Shown: piece by piece, positions 1-11,195 of the stretch
How the letters are laid out: every line of letters begins with the position of its first letter
Numbering within the stretch: position 1 is the stretch's first letter
Assembly (NCBI GenBank): GCA_947561395.2
Contig: OX387187.1
Coordinates: forward strand, 19,325,829-19,389,828
Direction: 5' to 3'
Source: Buxus sempervirens
Lineage: Eukaryota > Streptophyta > Magnoliopsida > Buxales > Buxaceae
DNA length: 64,000 bases
Position numbers and translations under genes: made by a program
Notes under the pieces: generated by a model
Told to the model about the DNA's origin: nothing
Databases searched by the model: none
Seen by the model: the letters and a program-made list of their open reading frames with translations, nothing else

Positions 1-3000
1 GACGAAAAGGAGGGGCATAAAAGAAAAGAGCAGTTAGGGAATTATGCACCAAAGAAAACCCGTGGTTATGCATTACACGAGATAAAAAAAAAAAATGGAT
101 TTTTTCAGAAAGGATGGTTAGTTTTATGTTTTTCTTGTTTTGTAATATGGGATCCCAACTCTCTGAAAGGGTCCTTGCCAAAAGTCGGTGTATTCCATCT
201 CCTTAATTTGTTAGTATTGAGGTCGGTTTTGGTGGGGTTTTCCTGGGGTGTATGGTCCTAATGTTGGCAGAGAAAAGGAGGTGTTTTGGAATGAACTGGA
301 TGAAGTTGCAATGGCGATGCCTGCATTGTGGTGTTTGTTGGGTGACTTTAATGTGTGTAGGAATGCACAAGAAAACAATGGGGGCGGAAGAGTTACTAGA
401 AGCATGACGGATTTCTCATTTTTTATTGACCAAAGAGAGCTGATTGATTATCCATTGGGTGGAGGCAAATTTACATGGTCCAATATGCAGGAAAAGGCGA
501 TATGTAGCAGGTTGGAACGGGTGTTGGTATCACCAAGTTGGGATGATCAGTTCCATAATGTGGCCCAAAGGGTGTTGCCACGGTTGGTGTCAAATCACAG
601 TCCTATTATGGTGAATACGAAGGTCTTGTCGGGAGGTGGAAGTATAGCATCATTTCGTTTTGTCAACATTTGGTTGGAGGACAAGTCCTTTCAAGATTCG
701 TTGAAATTATGGTGGGATGACAGAAAAGAAAATGTGGGTGCATGGGCAGGATATAGGTTCATGAAAATACTGAAGGATTTGAAACAAAGAATAAAGCTGT
801 GGAATAGGGGGCTGCTCGGAAGAATGTAATGACGGAAAAAGGACATATAGGATATGATTGAATATTTTGATAGACTTGAAGAAAGTAAGGATCTAAATGA
901 GGAGGAGAAGGTTATGAGAAAAGAAAACCAGGGTGAGATGGAAAAGGTGTTGAGACAAGAAGAGGCACTTTGGAGACAAAAATCAAGAGTTCAATGGCTT
1001 AAATAAGGGGATGGAAAGGCAGTTTTTTCACATGGAAGCCAATAGAAGAAGAAAAAAATGGAATGAGGAGTCTAATGGTGGATGGAAGCTGGATTGAGGA
1101 TGATGATAAAGCTATAGGGAGAGAGTTAACGAAATCTTAATCAAAGATGTATAGGTCTGAACCAATTTTACCGTGTTGCTTAAGGGAATTGGACATTCCT
1201 AAAATTGATACACATCAAATGGTGTGGCTAGAAAGGGAGTTTTGAGGAAGATGAATTTATAAAGGCAGTAATGGAGTTAAGTAGAGACAAAGCCCCTGGT
1301 CCAGATGGTTTTACATTAGCATTTTTCTAGGATTGTTGGGAGGTAATTAAGGAGGAACTTATGGAGATCTTCAAGGAATTTCATTCATATGGAATCATTA
1401 ACAATATTACTAATGCCACATTTGTGTCTTATTCCAAACTTCCAAGAGGCTGCTGAAATTAAGTATTTCAGACTGATTAGCTTAATGACCTGCTTGTATA
1501 AGATCATTTCTAAAGTTCTCTCGATGAGATTAAAGTTAGTGTTAGGTAGTATAATTTCAGCAAATCAAAGTGCTTTTGTAAATGGTCGACATATTTTGGA
1601 TTGCTCCTTGGTTGCTAATGAGTGTGCAACTGAAAGAGAATGGATAAGGTACCCAAGTTTTGTATCGAAAGTGGATATTTGAGAAAGCCTATGATAAGGT
1701 GGAGTGGGGCTTTTTGGAAGAGGTCATGAAATGGAAGGGATTTGGAGACGGTTGGTGCAGATGGATAAAGGGATGTTTACACAATGTTTCATTTTCATTT
1801 ACACTGAATTGCAAGATTACGAATCAATTTAGCTCTTCGAGAGGGCTTAGGCAAGGGGATTCATTGTCTCCATTCCTTTTTGCTTTCGGGTTTTGGGAAT
1901 CAAAGGTGGAGAAAATGAGGAAAAAATTGGCTTTGTGGAAGAGAGTATTTATCATTTGGGGGTCAAATAACCTTAATAAAGGCATTATTGTCTAATTTCC
2001 CAGTGTATCTAATGTCTTTGTTTAGAGCTCCGCCTAGGGTAGTGGCTATTTTTGAAAAAATTGAGAGAGATTTCTTGTGGGGAGGAGGATTTAATAAGAA
2101 GGACCATTTCGTGAGATAGAAACAGATTTCTAGGGACATTATTCATGGAGGACTTTCCCTTGGTAATATTTATTTGAAGAAGTCCGCTCTTCTTGGAAAA
2201 TGGCTCTGGAGGTTCAGTCAGGAACAGGGGACATTGTGGCAGAAGGTAATCTTGAGCATGGCAGTCAAAACAATTGAAAGGAAGTCAATAGCAGTGACAA
2301 TATTCATTATGAGTCCTTGGAAATCTATCTTGCTTCTTGCTCCTTAATTTTTGCCTTTAGTATCTACTAAACTTCATATGGGGGGCACACAAAAAAATGC
2401 TGGTATGATGTTAGTGTGGTGAGTCATCTATTGCTTCTCATTTCCCACTCATTTTCCGAGTTAGTAATCAGAACGAATCTTTTGTTTGTAACATTCTATC
2501 TTGGTCTACCAATGGATTGCAATGGAACCTTTAGTTTCAAAGGGAACTGCATGATCTAGAGGTGGATGAGTTGGGTCGGTTACTTGAGTCACTTAAAAGT
2601 GCAGGTCTATCCTTCGGTTCCAAATATTAGATATTGGTCGCTTGAGCCCCAAGGTTAGTTTTCTTACAAGTCCTGGTTGTCTCATTCCTGAAAGAGGGAA
2701 TCTTCTATTTCTCCATGCTTTCCCACATCTTTCCTTTGGTCAGCCAAAATCCCAATTAAGGTTAAAGCATTTGTCTGGACAGCTTTCTTGAAAAGGATTA
2801 ATACAATAGACATGCTTCAGCGTCGAAGTAAACCTGGGCCATTTCACCGGATGTATGAACACTTTGTATGAGGAATGGAGAGTCAGTGGATCATGTTCTT
2901 GTGAAATTTGACTTTGTAGGCTTTATTTAGAATAGGTTTCTACAATCATCAGACATCAGGTATTCAATGGTTGGCTGAACAATGGCAGTTCCCTCATATG

Positions 3001-3230
3001 TCATGAAGAGGTAAAAGGCTTTACTTGAATGCTTTCTTTGATACTATTTGGCCAGTGTGGTTGAACAGGAATATAAACATCTTTGATGACAAAAAGGTGG
3101 AAAAGGAGCAATCTACAATACAGTGTTAGCCTGTGCAGCATTTTGGTCTTCTTTATGTCCAAATTTTGATGGCTATGGGGTGGATGATATTTTAAGAAAT
3201 TGTCAAATGACGTTAGAGTGAGAGACTGGG
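1..3230 (+). mobile_element. Degenerate L1-like LINE (endonuclease and reverse transcriptase remnants)
   Basis: Plant non-LTR retrotransposon. An open stretch at 248-829 carries the endonuclease/exonuclease/phosphatase signature (LLGDFNVCR, then LIDYPLGGGKFTWSN and a SRLERVLVS motif). Reverse transcriptase blocks follow at about 1,250-1,900 (KAPGPDGF, IISKVLSMRLK, SANQSAFVNGRHI, EKAYDKVEW, RGLRQGDSLSPFLF). Directly after SPFLFA the reading jumps to a WESKVEKMRKKLALWKR block, so the catalytic palm (YADD region) and thumb, roughly 170 codons in the related neighbour copy, are deleted. Zinc-binding (zf-RVT) remnants continue to about 3,220. Frames shift near 830-1,260 and 1,682, so it is inactive. 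The 5' end may lie outside the window. It faces the minus-strand LINE at 3,404-6,336 tail to tail and looks like the same family. Confidence 0.9.
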
Positions 3231-3385
3231 CTGGTATTGCAGCAGGTTTTGGTTTTATTATGTTTTTCTGAATGATTGCATCACATTCCTCATGAGATGT
3301 TTGAGGTCCAATGTACTTTAAAATATCTTTGTGGGTCTTCTAGTGATGAATCGGACAAGAATCCCTTTTCCAAACAAGGTGAACC

Positions 3386-3403
3386 ATTTGACAAGACTGT
3401 TTC
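3386..3403. repeat. Target-site duplication, left copy (LINE 3,404-6,336)
   Basis: The 18-mer ATTTGACAAGACTGTTTC recurs at 6,337-6,354 as ATTTGACAAGAGTGTTTC with one mismatch. The pair exactly brackets the minus-strand LINE. Both copies belong to gypsy gag sequence, so removing the LINE makes the gag remnant contiguous. Confidence 0.93.
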
Positions 3404-6336
3404 TTTTATTATTATATATTATTATTATTATTATTATCAGTAATGATAGATAATATATATCAGCAAAGATAAAGATACAAAAAACATTAAGCACCAGTCC
3501 CACAAGTAGGATGAGCCTAAAAAAACAAAGACAGCCCCAACAACTAAGCTTACATAACCTGAAACCTCTACTCTAAAATCTGCACCCAGTTTCTTACAAC
3601 TTCCCCAACCCCAAAATCACCAAATTCTGTAGTAACCGAAAACCAAAATGCAGCCAGTCCCATCACTGAATCTAACAATGCCTCTCGACTCTTAGAAACA
3701 TCATAAAAAATGCAACTGTTTCGGTTCAGCCAAAGAAGCCATATTGTAGCAAAGAATAATCCTTCATACAGCTGTCTTCCTCTTAAAGACATAGCAGGGA
3801 ATCTCCACTGTGCTGCCAACTCACCCAAGGTTTTAGGCATTACCCACTTAACTCCTGTATAGTGTAATAATATTCTCCAAATGAAATCAGCAAACTCACA
3901 ATGCATTAGTAAATGGTCTACTGATTCGGCATCCTTCATACAAAGTGTGCAAATATGTGGTGACAATGCCCCAAGTTTTCCTGCACCTCTAAAGATTATC
4001 TTGAGTATAGATCCTATTTAACACAGCAGTCCATGCAAAAATTTTCACCTTAAGGGGAACTTTAGGTTTCCAAAGGAATGAAGTAGGAAAACTAGGAGGA
4101 TGAGTGACTCCAGACTTTCAAAAATGAGACACCCAAGATTTACAAGAGAATTGACTATGTGACTCAAGAGACCAATATCTTATATGCGACTCTCTATCAT
4201 GAATGACCACCCCCTTAAGAACCAATATCTTATATCCGACTCTCTATCATGAATGACCACCCCCTTAAGAAGTTCAACTAATGCACCTAAATCATCAACC
4301 TCAGAATCCAGAAGATCCCTTTTAAATTGGAGGTTCCACTCCAATCCCTTGTCTGACCAAAATAAAATGTTACATACCATTTGATCCCTTAAAACACGAA
4401 TCCGGAACAGACAAGGAAAAAGTGATGGAAACATAGTTTCCCCCCACCACACATCTGACCAAAACTTGAAAGTATCACCTATACGGAGCTTGTAAGACAC
4501 CAAAGGAAAAAAACTGTAAGATAACATCACAATGGATTTCCATGAGCAGTTATAAGGTATTTTAGCATTAAAATTAGTCTCCCGTTCATTGTAGTGGATT
4601 CCAAACTTACTCTTAATAACTTGATACCACAAATCCCCCTTTCCTGACCAAACCTCCAAAGCCACTTTCCCAGTAAAGCTGAATTTTTCAAGTGCATGCT
4701 ACCCGAAGAAAGACCCCCTTAACTCAGGTCCCTAATAACAACCTCCCACTTAACCAAATGATCTTTCTTCTTGTTCCTACCTCCTTCCCACAAAAAGTCC
4801 ATTTGAATTTTTTCCATCTTTTTTACCTTCACTGGAGCTCTAAACAAAGATAAGAAGGACACAGGCACATAAGACATTGATGCTTTAATTAGTGTCACTC
4901 TACCCCCTATTGACAGATAGTTCTTCTTACACAAACATTTTTTTCCTTGTTTTTTTTCTAAAACAAGTTCCCAAAAAGACATTAACTTCACCCTTCCTCC
5001 CAACGGTAGGCCATTGGGCAATACTACATCCCAACTGACTTGCAAACTCTTCCACCCCCTCCTCCTCTACATGGATCCCTAAAATAATGTTTTTTTCTAG
5101 ATTAAACTTAAGCCTGGACAGCATCTCAAAAACCCTAAGAATACATCGTGTCCAAAACACTATATCATTACATGCATCTAGGAACAAGATGGTGCCATCC
5201 GCGAATTGTAAATGTGATAAATGGACGCCTTCCTTTCCAACTTTAAATCCCATAATCAGTTCATGACTCTCCCCAAAATCCATTAACCTACTTAGCACAT
5301 CACTTACCATTGTAAATAAGAACAGGGACAACGGATCTCCCTGCCTCAACCCCCTAGAAGACCCGACTTGACCACCCACCTTTCCGTCAAGGATTAATGA
5401 GAAAGTAATATTATTTAAACATCCCTTAATCCACCCACACCATTTACCACCAAACCCTTTCCATTTCATAACCTCTTTCAAGAAGCTCCACTCGATTCTA
5501 TCATTTGCCTTCTCCATATCCACCTTACACACCAATCCTGGTTGGCCCCTCTTATTCCTCTCGGCCACACACTCATTGTAATCAAAGAGCAATCCAAAAT
5601 TTGACGGCCACAAAAGTCCTCTGGTTAACCTTATGATGCTCTCCGTCACTTCCTTTAACCTCATAGACAAGACTTTAGAAATAATTTTGTACAAGCTAGT
5701 TGTAACACTAATTGGCCTAAAATCCTTAACTTCTAAAGCACCTGAACATTTCGGGATAAGGCACACAATGGTGGCATTAGTAACCTTATTCACTATCCCA
5801 TACTTTGAAAATCTTTAAAAACCTCCACCAATTCCCCTTTCACCACATCCCAACAATCTTGAAAAAATGCTATGGAGAAACCATCCGATCCCAGTGCCTT
5901 ATCTCTCCCTTTGCTGCTGATCTATACTTGGCCCTTCAAGCCCCTGTAACCCACAATAAACAGAAGCTTCAGATCTGTACAGATTTGAAAAAAATGCAAC
6001 CATTTCATCAAGAATCTTCTTTTCCACCTCCACAACTACTCCATCCACAAGCAGCCTCCTAATTCCATTCCTTCTTCTTCCATTAGCTATCTTATGCAAA
6101 AACTTAGTGTTTCCATCCCCTTCCTTAAGCCACTGTATTCTTGACTTTTGTTTCCAATTTATTTCTTCATCTCTCAACACCTTCAACTCTCTGCAGCTTA
6201 CCTTCCTCATAACTCTTTCCTCCACAGTTAGCTCCCTATTCTCCTCCAATTTATCAAAGAATTCAATTGAATCTTTAATATCTTTCTTCTGATTCTCAAC
6301 TTTCCCAAACACCTCCCTCTTCCACTGTTTCTCCCT
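3404..6336 (-). mobile_element. 5'-truncated L1-like LINE inserted in gypsy gag
   Basis: On the minus strand the element reads, from its 5' side: a linker between endonuclease and RT (6,345-5,899, WLKEGDGNTKFLHKIANGRR); reverse transcriptase (5,793-4,927, with IISKVLSMRLK, MEKANDRIEWSFL, SRGLRQGDPLSLFLF and a catalytic-box variant QFADGTILF instead of YADD); a post-RT block (5,045-4,719, LSIGGRVTLIKASMSYVP); zf-RVT sequence (4,665-4,180); and a terminal zinc-binding block (3,966-3,568, CTLCMKDAESVDHLLMHCEF). It ends in a TAA-rich tail near 3,404-3,437. It lacks the endonuclease domain, as expected for 5' truncation during target-primed insertion. Frameshifts between the blocks make it inactive. 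18-bp target duplications flank it. Confidence 0.93.
4171..4270. repeat. 50-bp tandem duplication inside the LINE
   Basis: 4,171-4,220 and 4,221-4,270 are the same 50-mer with one difference (tatatgcgac against tatatccgac). It shifts the zf-RVT reading of the LINE. The near-identity means it is much younger than the element's other damage. Confidence 0.95.
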
Positions 6337-6354
6337 ATTTGACAAGAGTGTTTC
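6337..6354. repeat. Target-site duplication, right copy (LINE 3,404-6,336)
   Basis: ATTTGACAAGAGTGTTTC matches 3,386-3,403 at 17 of 18 positions and marks the 5' junction of the truncated LINE. Confidence 0.93.
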
Positions 6355-7479
6355 ATTACGATTCCAATACTTTGAGGATTAATTTATGGAATTTTATGGT
6401 TGCCTTCAACCCAAAGAGTTTCTTGAGTGGCTTAGTGCCGTCGAGAAGTTCTCTGATTATAAGGATACTTTAGAAAATCAACATGTGAAGCTTGTGGCCT
6501 TGTAGCAACTGTCTCGGAATGGTGGGACAAAATTAAAGATATGGGACTTTGAAAAGGGAATCCTTAGATTTATTCTTGGGAGAAAATGAAGACTAGTCTT
6601 GAAGAGAAGTTCCTTTCATTGGATTTTGCTCAGATAGTTTCTCTCAATTTAACAAACTTTGCCTGTATTACAAAATTGTAATTTGACTACATTGAGGAGT
6701 TTTATATATTCATGGCTCATAATAATGTTCAACAGAGCAAAGAGCAACTTCTTGCTAGATTTGTTGGTGGAGATTGCCAATTTGTGATGAATTCACAATG
6801 CGCCAACTGTACATGCTCTACAATGCACATCAACTATCCTTAAAGGCAGCGGCTAAAGTTACTCATATCGGAGCCAAGAAGTTCAAGGAGGTAGGGAGTT
6901 TCTATCTGCATCAAAAGGGAGATTCCTCAAGTAGAGGAGGGTCTAGTTATAGTCCCTGTGGAAATCTTAAGGCTCCTGAAAATCCAGCTCCTATTGGCTG
7001 TGTTAGAAATCAAGTTGGTCGTACCAACAATTCTAATGCTTGTTTCAAATATGGACAAATGGGTCATCCCTATAATGCTTATCCAAAAAAGGCAAGTAGA
7101 TGCACGTGTGGACCTTGTGGATAAAGATGATTGTGGAGATTTTTTTATGATACAAAGGACTCCATTTATGACGAAGGTGATGCCGAGCATGTGAAGGTAG
7201 GAACCTGAAGAAGGTGAAAGTTTGATTATTAAAAAGGCTCTTATTACTCAAAAGGTGGATTGAGGAGAAGATTGGCGTTGTTCAAATATCTTAAAAACCA
7301 GATGCAACGCTCTTGGTAAGGTGTGTACCATTGTGATTGACAGAGGAAGCTGTGAAGACATTGTTTCTCAAGAAACTGTGAAAAAGCTCCAGCTTCAACT
7401 CAAGCCTCACCCAAAACCTTATAGGATTGCTTGGTTCAAGAAAGTCAATAAGGTAATTGGATGGGTGTGTTTGTGGTTA

Positions 7480-8446
7480 CCAGCTATGTGGTGAGTATAC
7501 AGGTGCAAGGTTAGGTTTCGGGCTCGGTATCACCCCTGCCCAAGACTGAGTTAACTTGGCCAATAGGGGCAGTATAAACTGAGTTTGGTCAAGACGACTT
7601 TCTGGCCCAGAATATTAAAACTTGTTTTAAAGTGGGTTTTCCCTGTTTGTTCAAGGAAAACCTTCAATTCTGTTCGTGCCAGGGCCAGGCTGCTTCCTCC
7701 CTCGTCTCTTTGACTGCCAGCCCCTATTCCTCCTACAATGACGAAGAGCCGGAGACAGGTTACTTCGTCCTTTCTTCTCTTCCCTCCCTCTTCTCCTTAT
7801 TCTTCTTTTTCTTTTTGTTTATTTGCACTAAGAAGTTGTAACCCCTGAGCCCTTTAAAGCGCTAGCTCAATATATTCTAGGTGAAATCCCTATTTGCCTC
7901 CAAGTCAAGTTCCTCACTCAAATTCTTATGCCGGAAACAAAAAGCACTTTTGGATGTAAAGAACCGCTGCCTATTCACTTTACGCTTGGTGACTAACCTA
8001 CCCAATTGTACCCAGCTCCTTCGTCCCTTTCGTCTGTTTCAACCCATCTCACATCTACTTATTTTATTTTAGGAATCCTTTCCAGATTTCAACCTGGACT
8101 TGAAGCCAACTACCAAGATTACTATGGTGGTTAAAAGACCTTGACAAGTTGGTAACATTATGTAATCCTTAAGGCAGGTTGATGCAACTTGGTCGCCTGT
8201 GATTGATGCAACTTGGGCGATACCAACTCGATATCGCCCAAATTATATCATTCTCGGCCAAGCTTGCCCGAGTTTGTCTAAGTTCAAGGGCTCCAAATGA
8301 GATTTCCTATATTGATGCTTAGTATCGACTCTCCTTGAGTCAATATAAAGTTGACTCAGCCGATAATTCTCGGTATCAGCCGAGGCTTAAAAAGATGGGT
8401 AGGTGCGTATATCCGATGTACCAAAAACCAAAAAAAAAAAAAGGAT
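7480..8446. mobile_element. Unclassified insertion between protease and RT of the gypsy relic
   Basis: Recognisable gypsy coding remnants stop near 7,480 and resume near 8,455. The sequence between is unrelated: it is CT-rich at 7,680-7,850, contains repeated TTGGGCGATA/ATATCGCCCAA segments (8,150-8,250), and ends in an A-run (about 8,431-8,442). The A-run could be a retroposon tail on the plus strand. No coding domain or clear target duplication was seen, so the class is open. Boundaries are good to about 30 bp. Confidence 0.5.
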
Positions 8447-10679
8447 ATTATACTTTGACCACGTAAGGAGGAAAAAACAACGATATTCCTAGAATTGATA
8501 ATATGTTCAATATGCTTGCTAAATGCTAGTGCTTTCCAATATTGATCTCAAAATTGGCTGCCATCAAATGCTTTAGGTACCTTGAAGAGATAACGAATCA
8601 AGTCCTCAGTCCTTTCATTGGTAAAATTGTTATTTCGATGATATTCTTGTATATACCATATGAAAAAGTGAGCATTTGAGGGCTGTAATAAGCATCTTGA
8701 GAGGTGAAAAGCTTTATGTATTGACTTCTACAAGAGATGCAGTTGATGAAGAAAAGATCAAAGCAGTGTAAGAATGGAGTATGCTGAGAAGTTTACATGA
8801 CCTAAGGAGTTTCTATGGATTGGCCTCATTCCAAGGCTGATTCATTGGAAACTTCATCATGTTATCATCTCCATTGACTGATTGCATGAAGAAAGGTGAT
8901 TTCCATTGGACAAAGGACGCTAATAAAAGTTTTCAGCAAACAAAAGATAAGCGGTCTGGCTCTCCTATGCTTTGCTGACTGGACTTTGAAAAGGCATTTG
9001 AAGTGGATCTTCATGCCTCTCATGTGCGCATTAGTGGGGTACAAAGCCAAGAAGGCCATCCTATTGCTTCCTTTAGCAAGTAGCTCAATGAGATCTATGT
9101 CATTGTTCAAGCCCTTCAAACTTGGAGTTCATATCTAATCCAAAGAGAGTCTATTTAGAATTCTGATCATGAAGCTCTCAAACACATCAATAGCCAAGGA
9201 AGCTTGAATTTAAGGCATACAAAATAGGCGGCTTTTCTACAAGAGTATACTTTTGTCATGAAACGCAAAAGGGGAAGTAGTAACAAAGTGATGGAAGCCC
9301 TAAGTAAGCAAGTGGTTCTTCTCAATTCCATGACTATTTAACTTGAAGGTCTTGATGCCATAAAAGATATGTACGACAAGCATGGAGACTATGGCGAGAT
9401 TTGTAAACTTCGTAAAGGAAGGAGTCATGGCAACTATTCTTTACAAGGTGAGTTTCTCTTCAAAGGAAGCTGTGTGTGCATTCCTAAATATTCCCTTAGA
9501 GAGTATCTTGTCAAAGAGTTACATTCTGGAGGTTTGGATGGGCACTTTGGAAGAGACAATACCATTTCATTGGTAAAAGAGAAATAGTGTTGGCATTCAA
9601 TCTCTTGAGAGGTGAATTATTTTGTGAAGAGGTGCCAATTATACCAACTTGCAAGGGTCAAACTAGAAAAACTAGGTGTTATACTCCACTTCCCCTTCCT
9701 AAAGATCCTTGGGAAGATGTTATAGCATGGATTCATTGTTGGCCTGCCAAAAACTCAAAGGAGTAATGATTCCGTCTTCGATGGTGTTGATCAGTTCTCT
9801 AAAATGGCTCATTTTTTCCATGCAAGAAGACTACAAATGCTTCTCATATTGTTAATCTTTATTTCAATGAAGTAGTGAAGCATCATGGTGTTTGAAGTCC
9901 ATTTTTTTGGACAGGAACACTAATTCCCAGTCAGTTTTTGAAGATCCTTGTTGAAGAGAATTAGACTAATTTTCTCTATAGTAATGCCTATCAAAACTGA
10001 TGGGCAAACCAAAGTTGTGAACGGGAACTTGGGGAATTTGCTTAGATCATTATTCGCAAAGAGGCCAAAAGAAAAGGGACGTGGCACTTCCACAAGCTGA
10101 ATTTGCTTACATTTCAGTGGTGAATCCTTCTACCAAAATAAATCCATTTGAGGTAAGATATAGGAAAGCTCCGCAACATTACCTAGATCTTGATCCCACT
10201 CATGATTCCTCTTTAAAGAATGAGGAGGCTAAAGACTTATCTACTACAATAGAATGAATTCATGAGGAAGGAAGAAGCTCAAGAAAAGTAATAAGAAGAA
10301 CGAGCACAAGGTTCCCCAAGTTCTAGGTCATCTTGTGTGACTTTTTTCTTAAAAGAGGAAAGATTTTCTTCCAGGTCCTACAACAAACTTAAGGAGAAGA
10401 AGATGGTTCCTTGCAGAATTTTGAAAAGATAAGCGGTAATGCATACAAGCTTGAACTCCCTCCAAATGTCGATACTCATCACGTGTTCAATGTTCAGGAT
10501 CTATCACCATATCATGGGGAGTTGGAAGAAAACTCGTGCGCAAGTTCTTGCTCACCGAGGACGGATGATTTAATCTTGGAAATTGATTTAGACATTATGG
10601 CTCTTGAAAACTTAAAATATCGAGAAAGAAAAGTCTTCTTATTTCTGTTTTGCTTTTAACTTGACTTTCTAGTAAGTTG

Positions 10680-10900
10680 TATTTTGCCCTCAGGAATCAG
10701 TACCTCAACCTTATTGTGGAGGCAGATTGTACAACCATTATTAAATTTATGGAGGACGAGTGGTGATACATGAAGACTCATGTATTGGATTAACAAAGCC
10801 AGATCGAGTTGAATATATCATTCAAAAATGTGCCTAGATCAGCTAATGGAGTGGCAAACAAGTTCACTAAATTGATGGCTACTAGAAGTCACTCCAGTCC
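10680..10900 (+). mobile_element. RNase H-like (RVT_3) fragment of a LINE
   Basis: Translation gives LIVEADCTTIIKFME and, after a break, ISFKNVPRSANGVANKFTKLM. These match the closing half of the RVT_3 RNase H domain found at the end of many plant LINEs (the xExD...VPRxxNxxAxxLA pattern). It is short, contains stops and is non-functional. It lies between the gypsy relic and the last visible exon of XCT, so if XCT's terminal exon survives downstream, this debris lies in its last intron. Confidence 0.65.
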
Positions 10901-11142
10901 CCTTTTGGGTTTTGAACCATCCCACAAGACTCATAAACCATTTAGCCAAATATGCACATGCTTAGGAGTCACTGCTTAAGATGGGACAACCATTCAGGAC
11001 TAGAACAAGAGAATGTGTATCAGTATTTCAAAGAGTGTTCTATAACAGCCCATATGCTTCAGTTTCTGAAATGGTAAACTTCATACATATGTGGTTTGCA
11101 CATGTGCTCTTATGTGTATGTGTGAACCTGTGTGTAAGAAAG

Positions 11143-11156
11143 AGAAAGAGAAAGAG

Positions 11157-11187
<31 letters not shown>

Positions 11188-11190
11188 AAG
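11143..11190. repeat. (GA)n/(AAAGAG)n microsatellite beside an XCT splice donor
   Basis: A purine run (aaagagaaagag then GAGA repeats) ends about 5 bp from the donor GT at 11,194-11,195 of XCT exon 11. In transcript orientation this is a (CU)n tract starting just inside the intron. Confidence 0.9.
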
Positions 11191-11195
11191 AGTAC

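Larger units (their letters stand above)
3240..10665 (+). mobile_element. Degraded Ty3/gypsy LTR retrotransposon interior (gag-pol), nested host of other elements
   Basis: Fossil element. Parts in order: gag remnants just left of 3,386 and from 6,355 to about 6,900; a CCHC-like knuckle near 7,040-7,090 (CFKYGQMGHPYNAYPKK); an aspartic protease-like block at about 7,300-7,450; reverse transcriptase remnants at about 8,460-8,860; RNase H at about 8,900-9,320; integrase from about 9,370; and an integrase C-terminal block near 10,410-10,560 (YKLELPPNVDTHHVFNVQDL). The order PR-RT-RH-INT places it in Ty3/gypsy; a chromovirus is likely but not proven. It is broken many times and old. I did not identify its LTRs. 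A LINE (3,404-6,336) is inserted in the gag part, and about 0.95 kb of foreign sequence sits between protease and RT (about 7,480-8,446). Confidence 0.85.
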
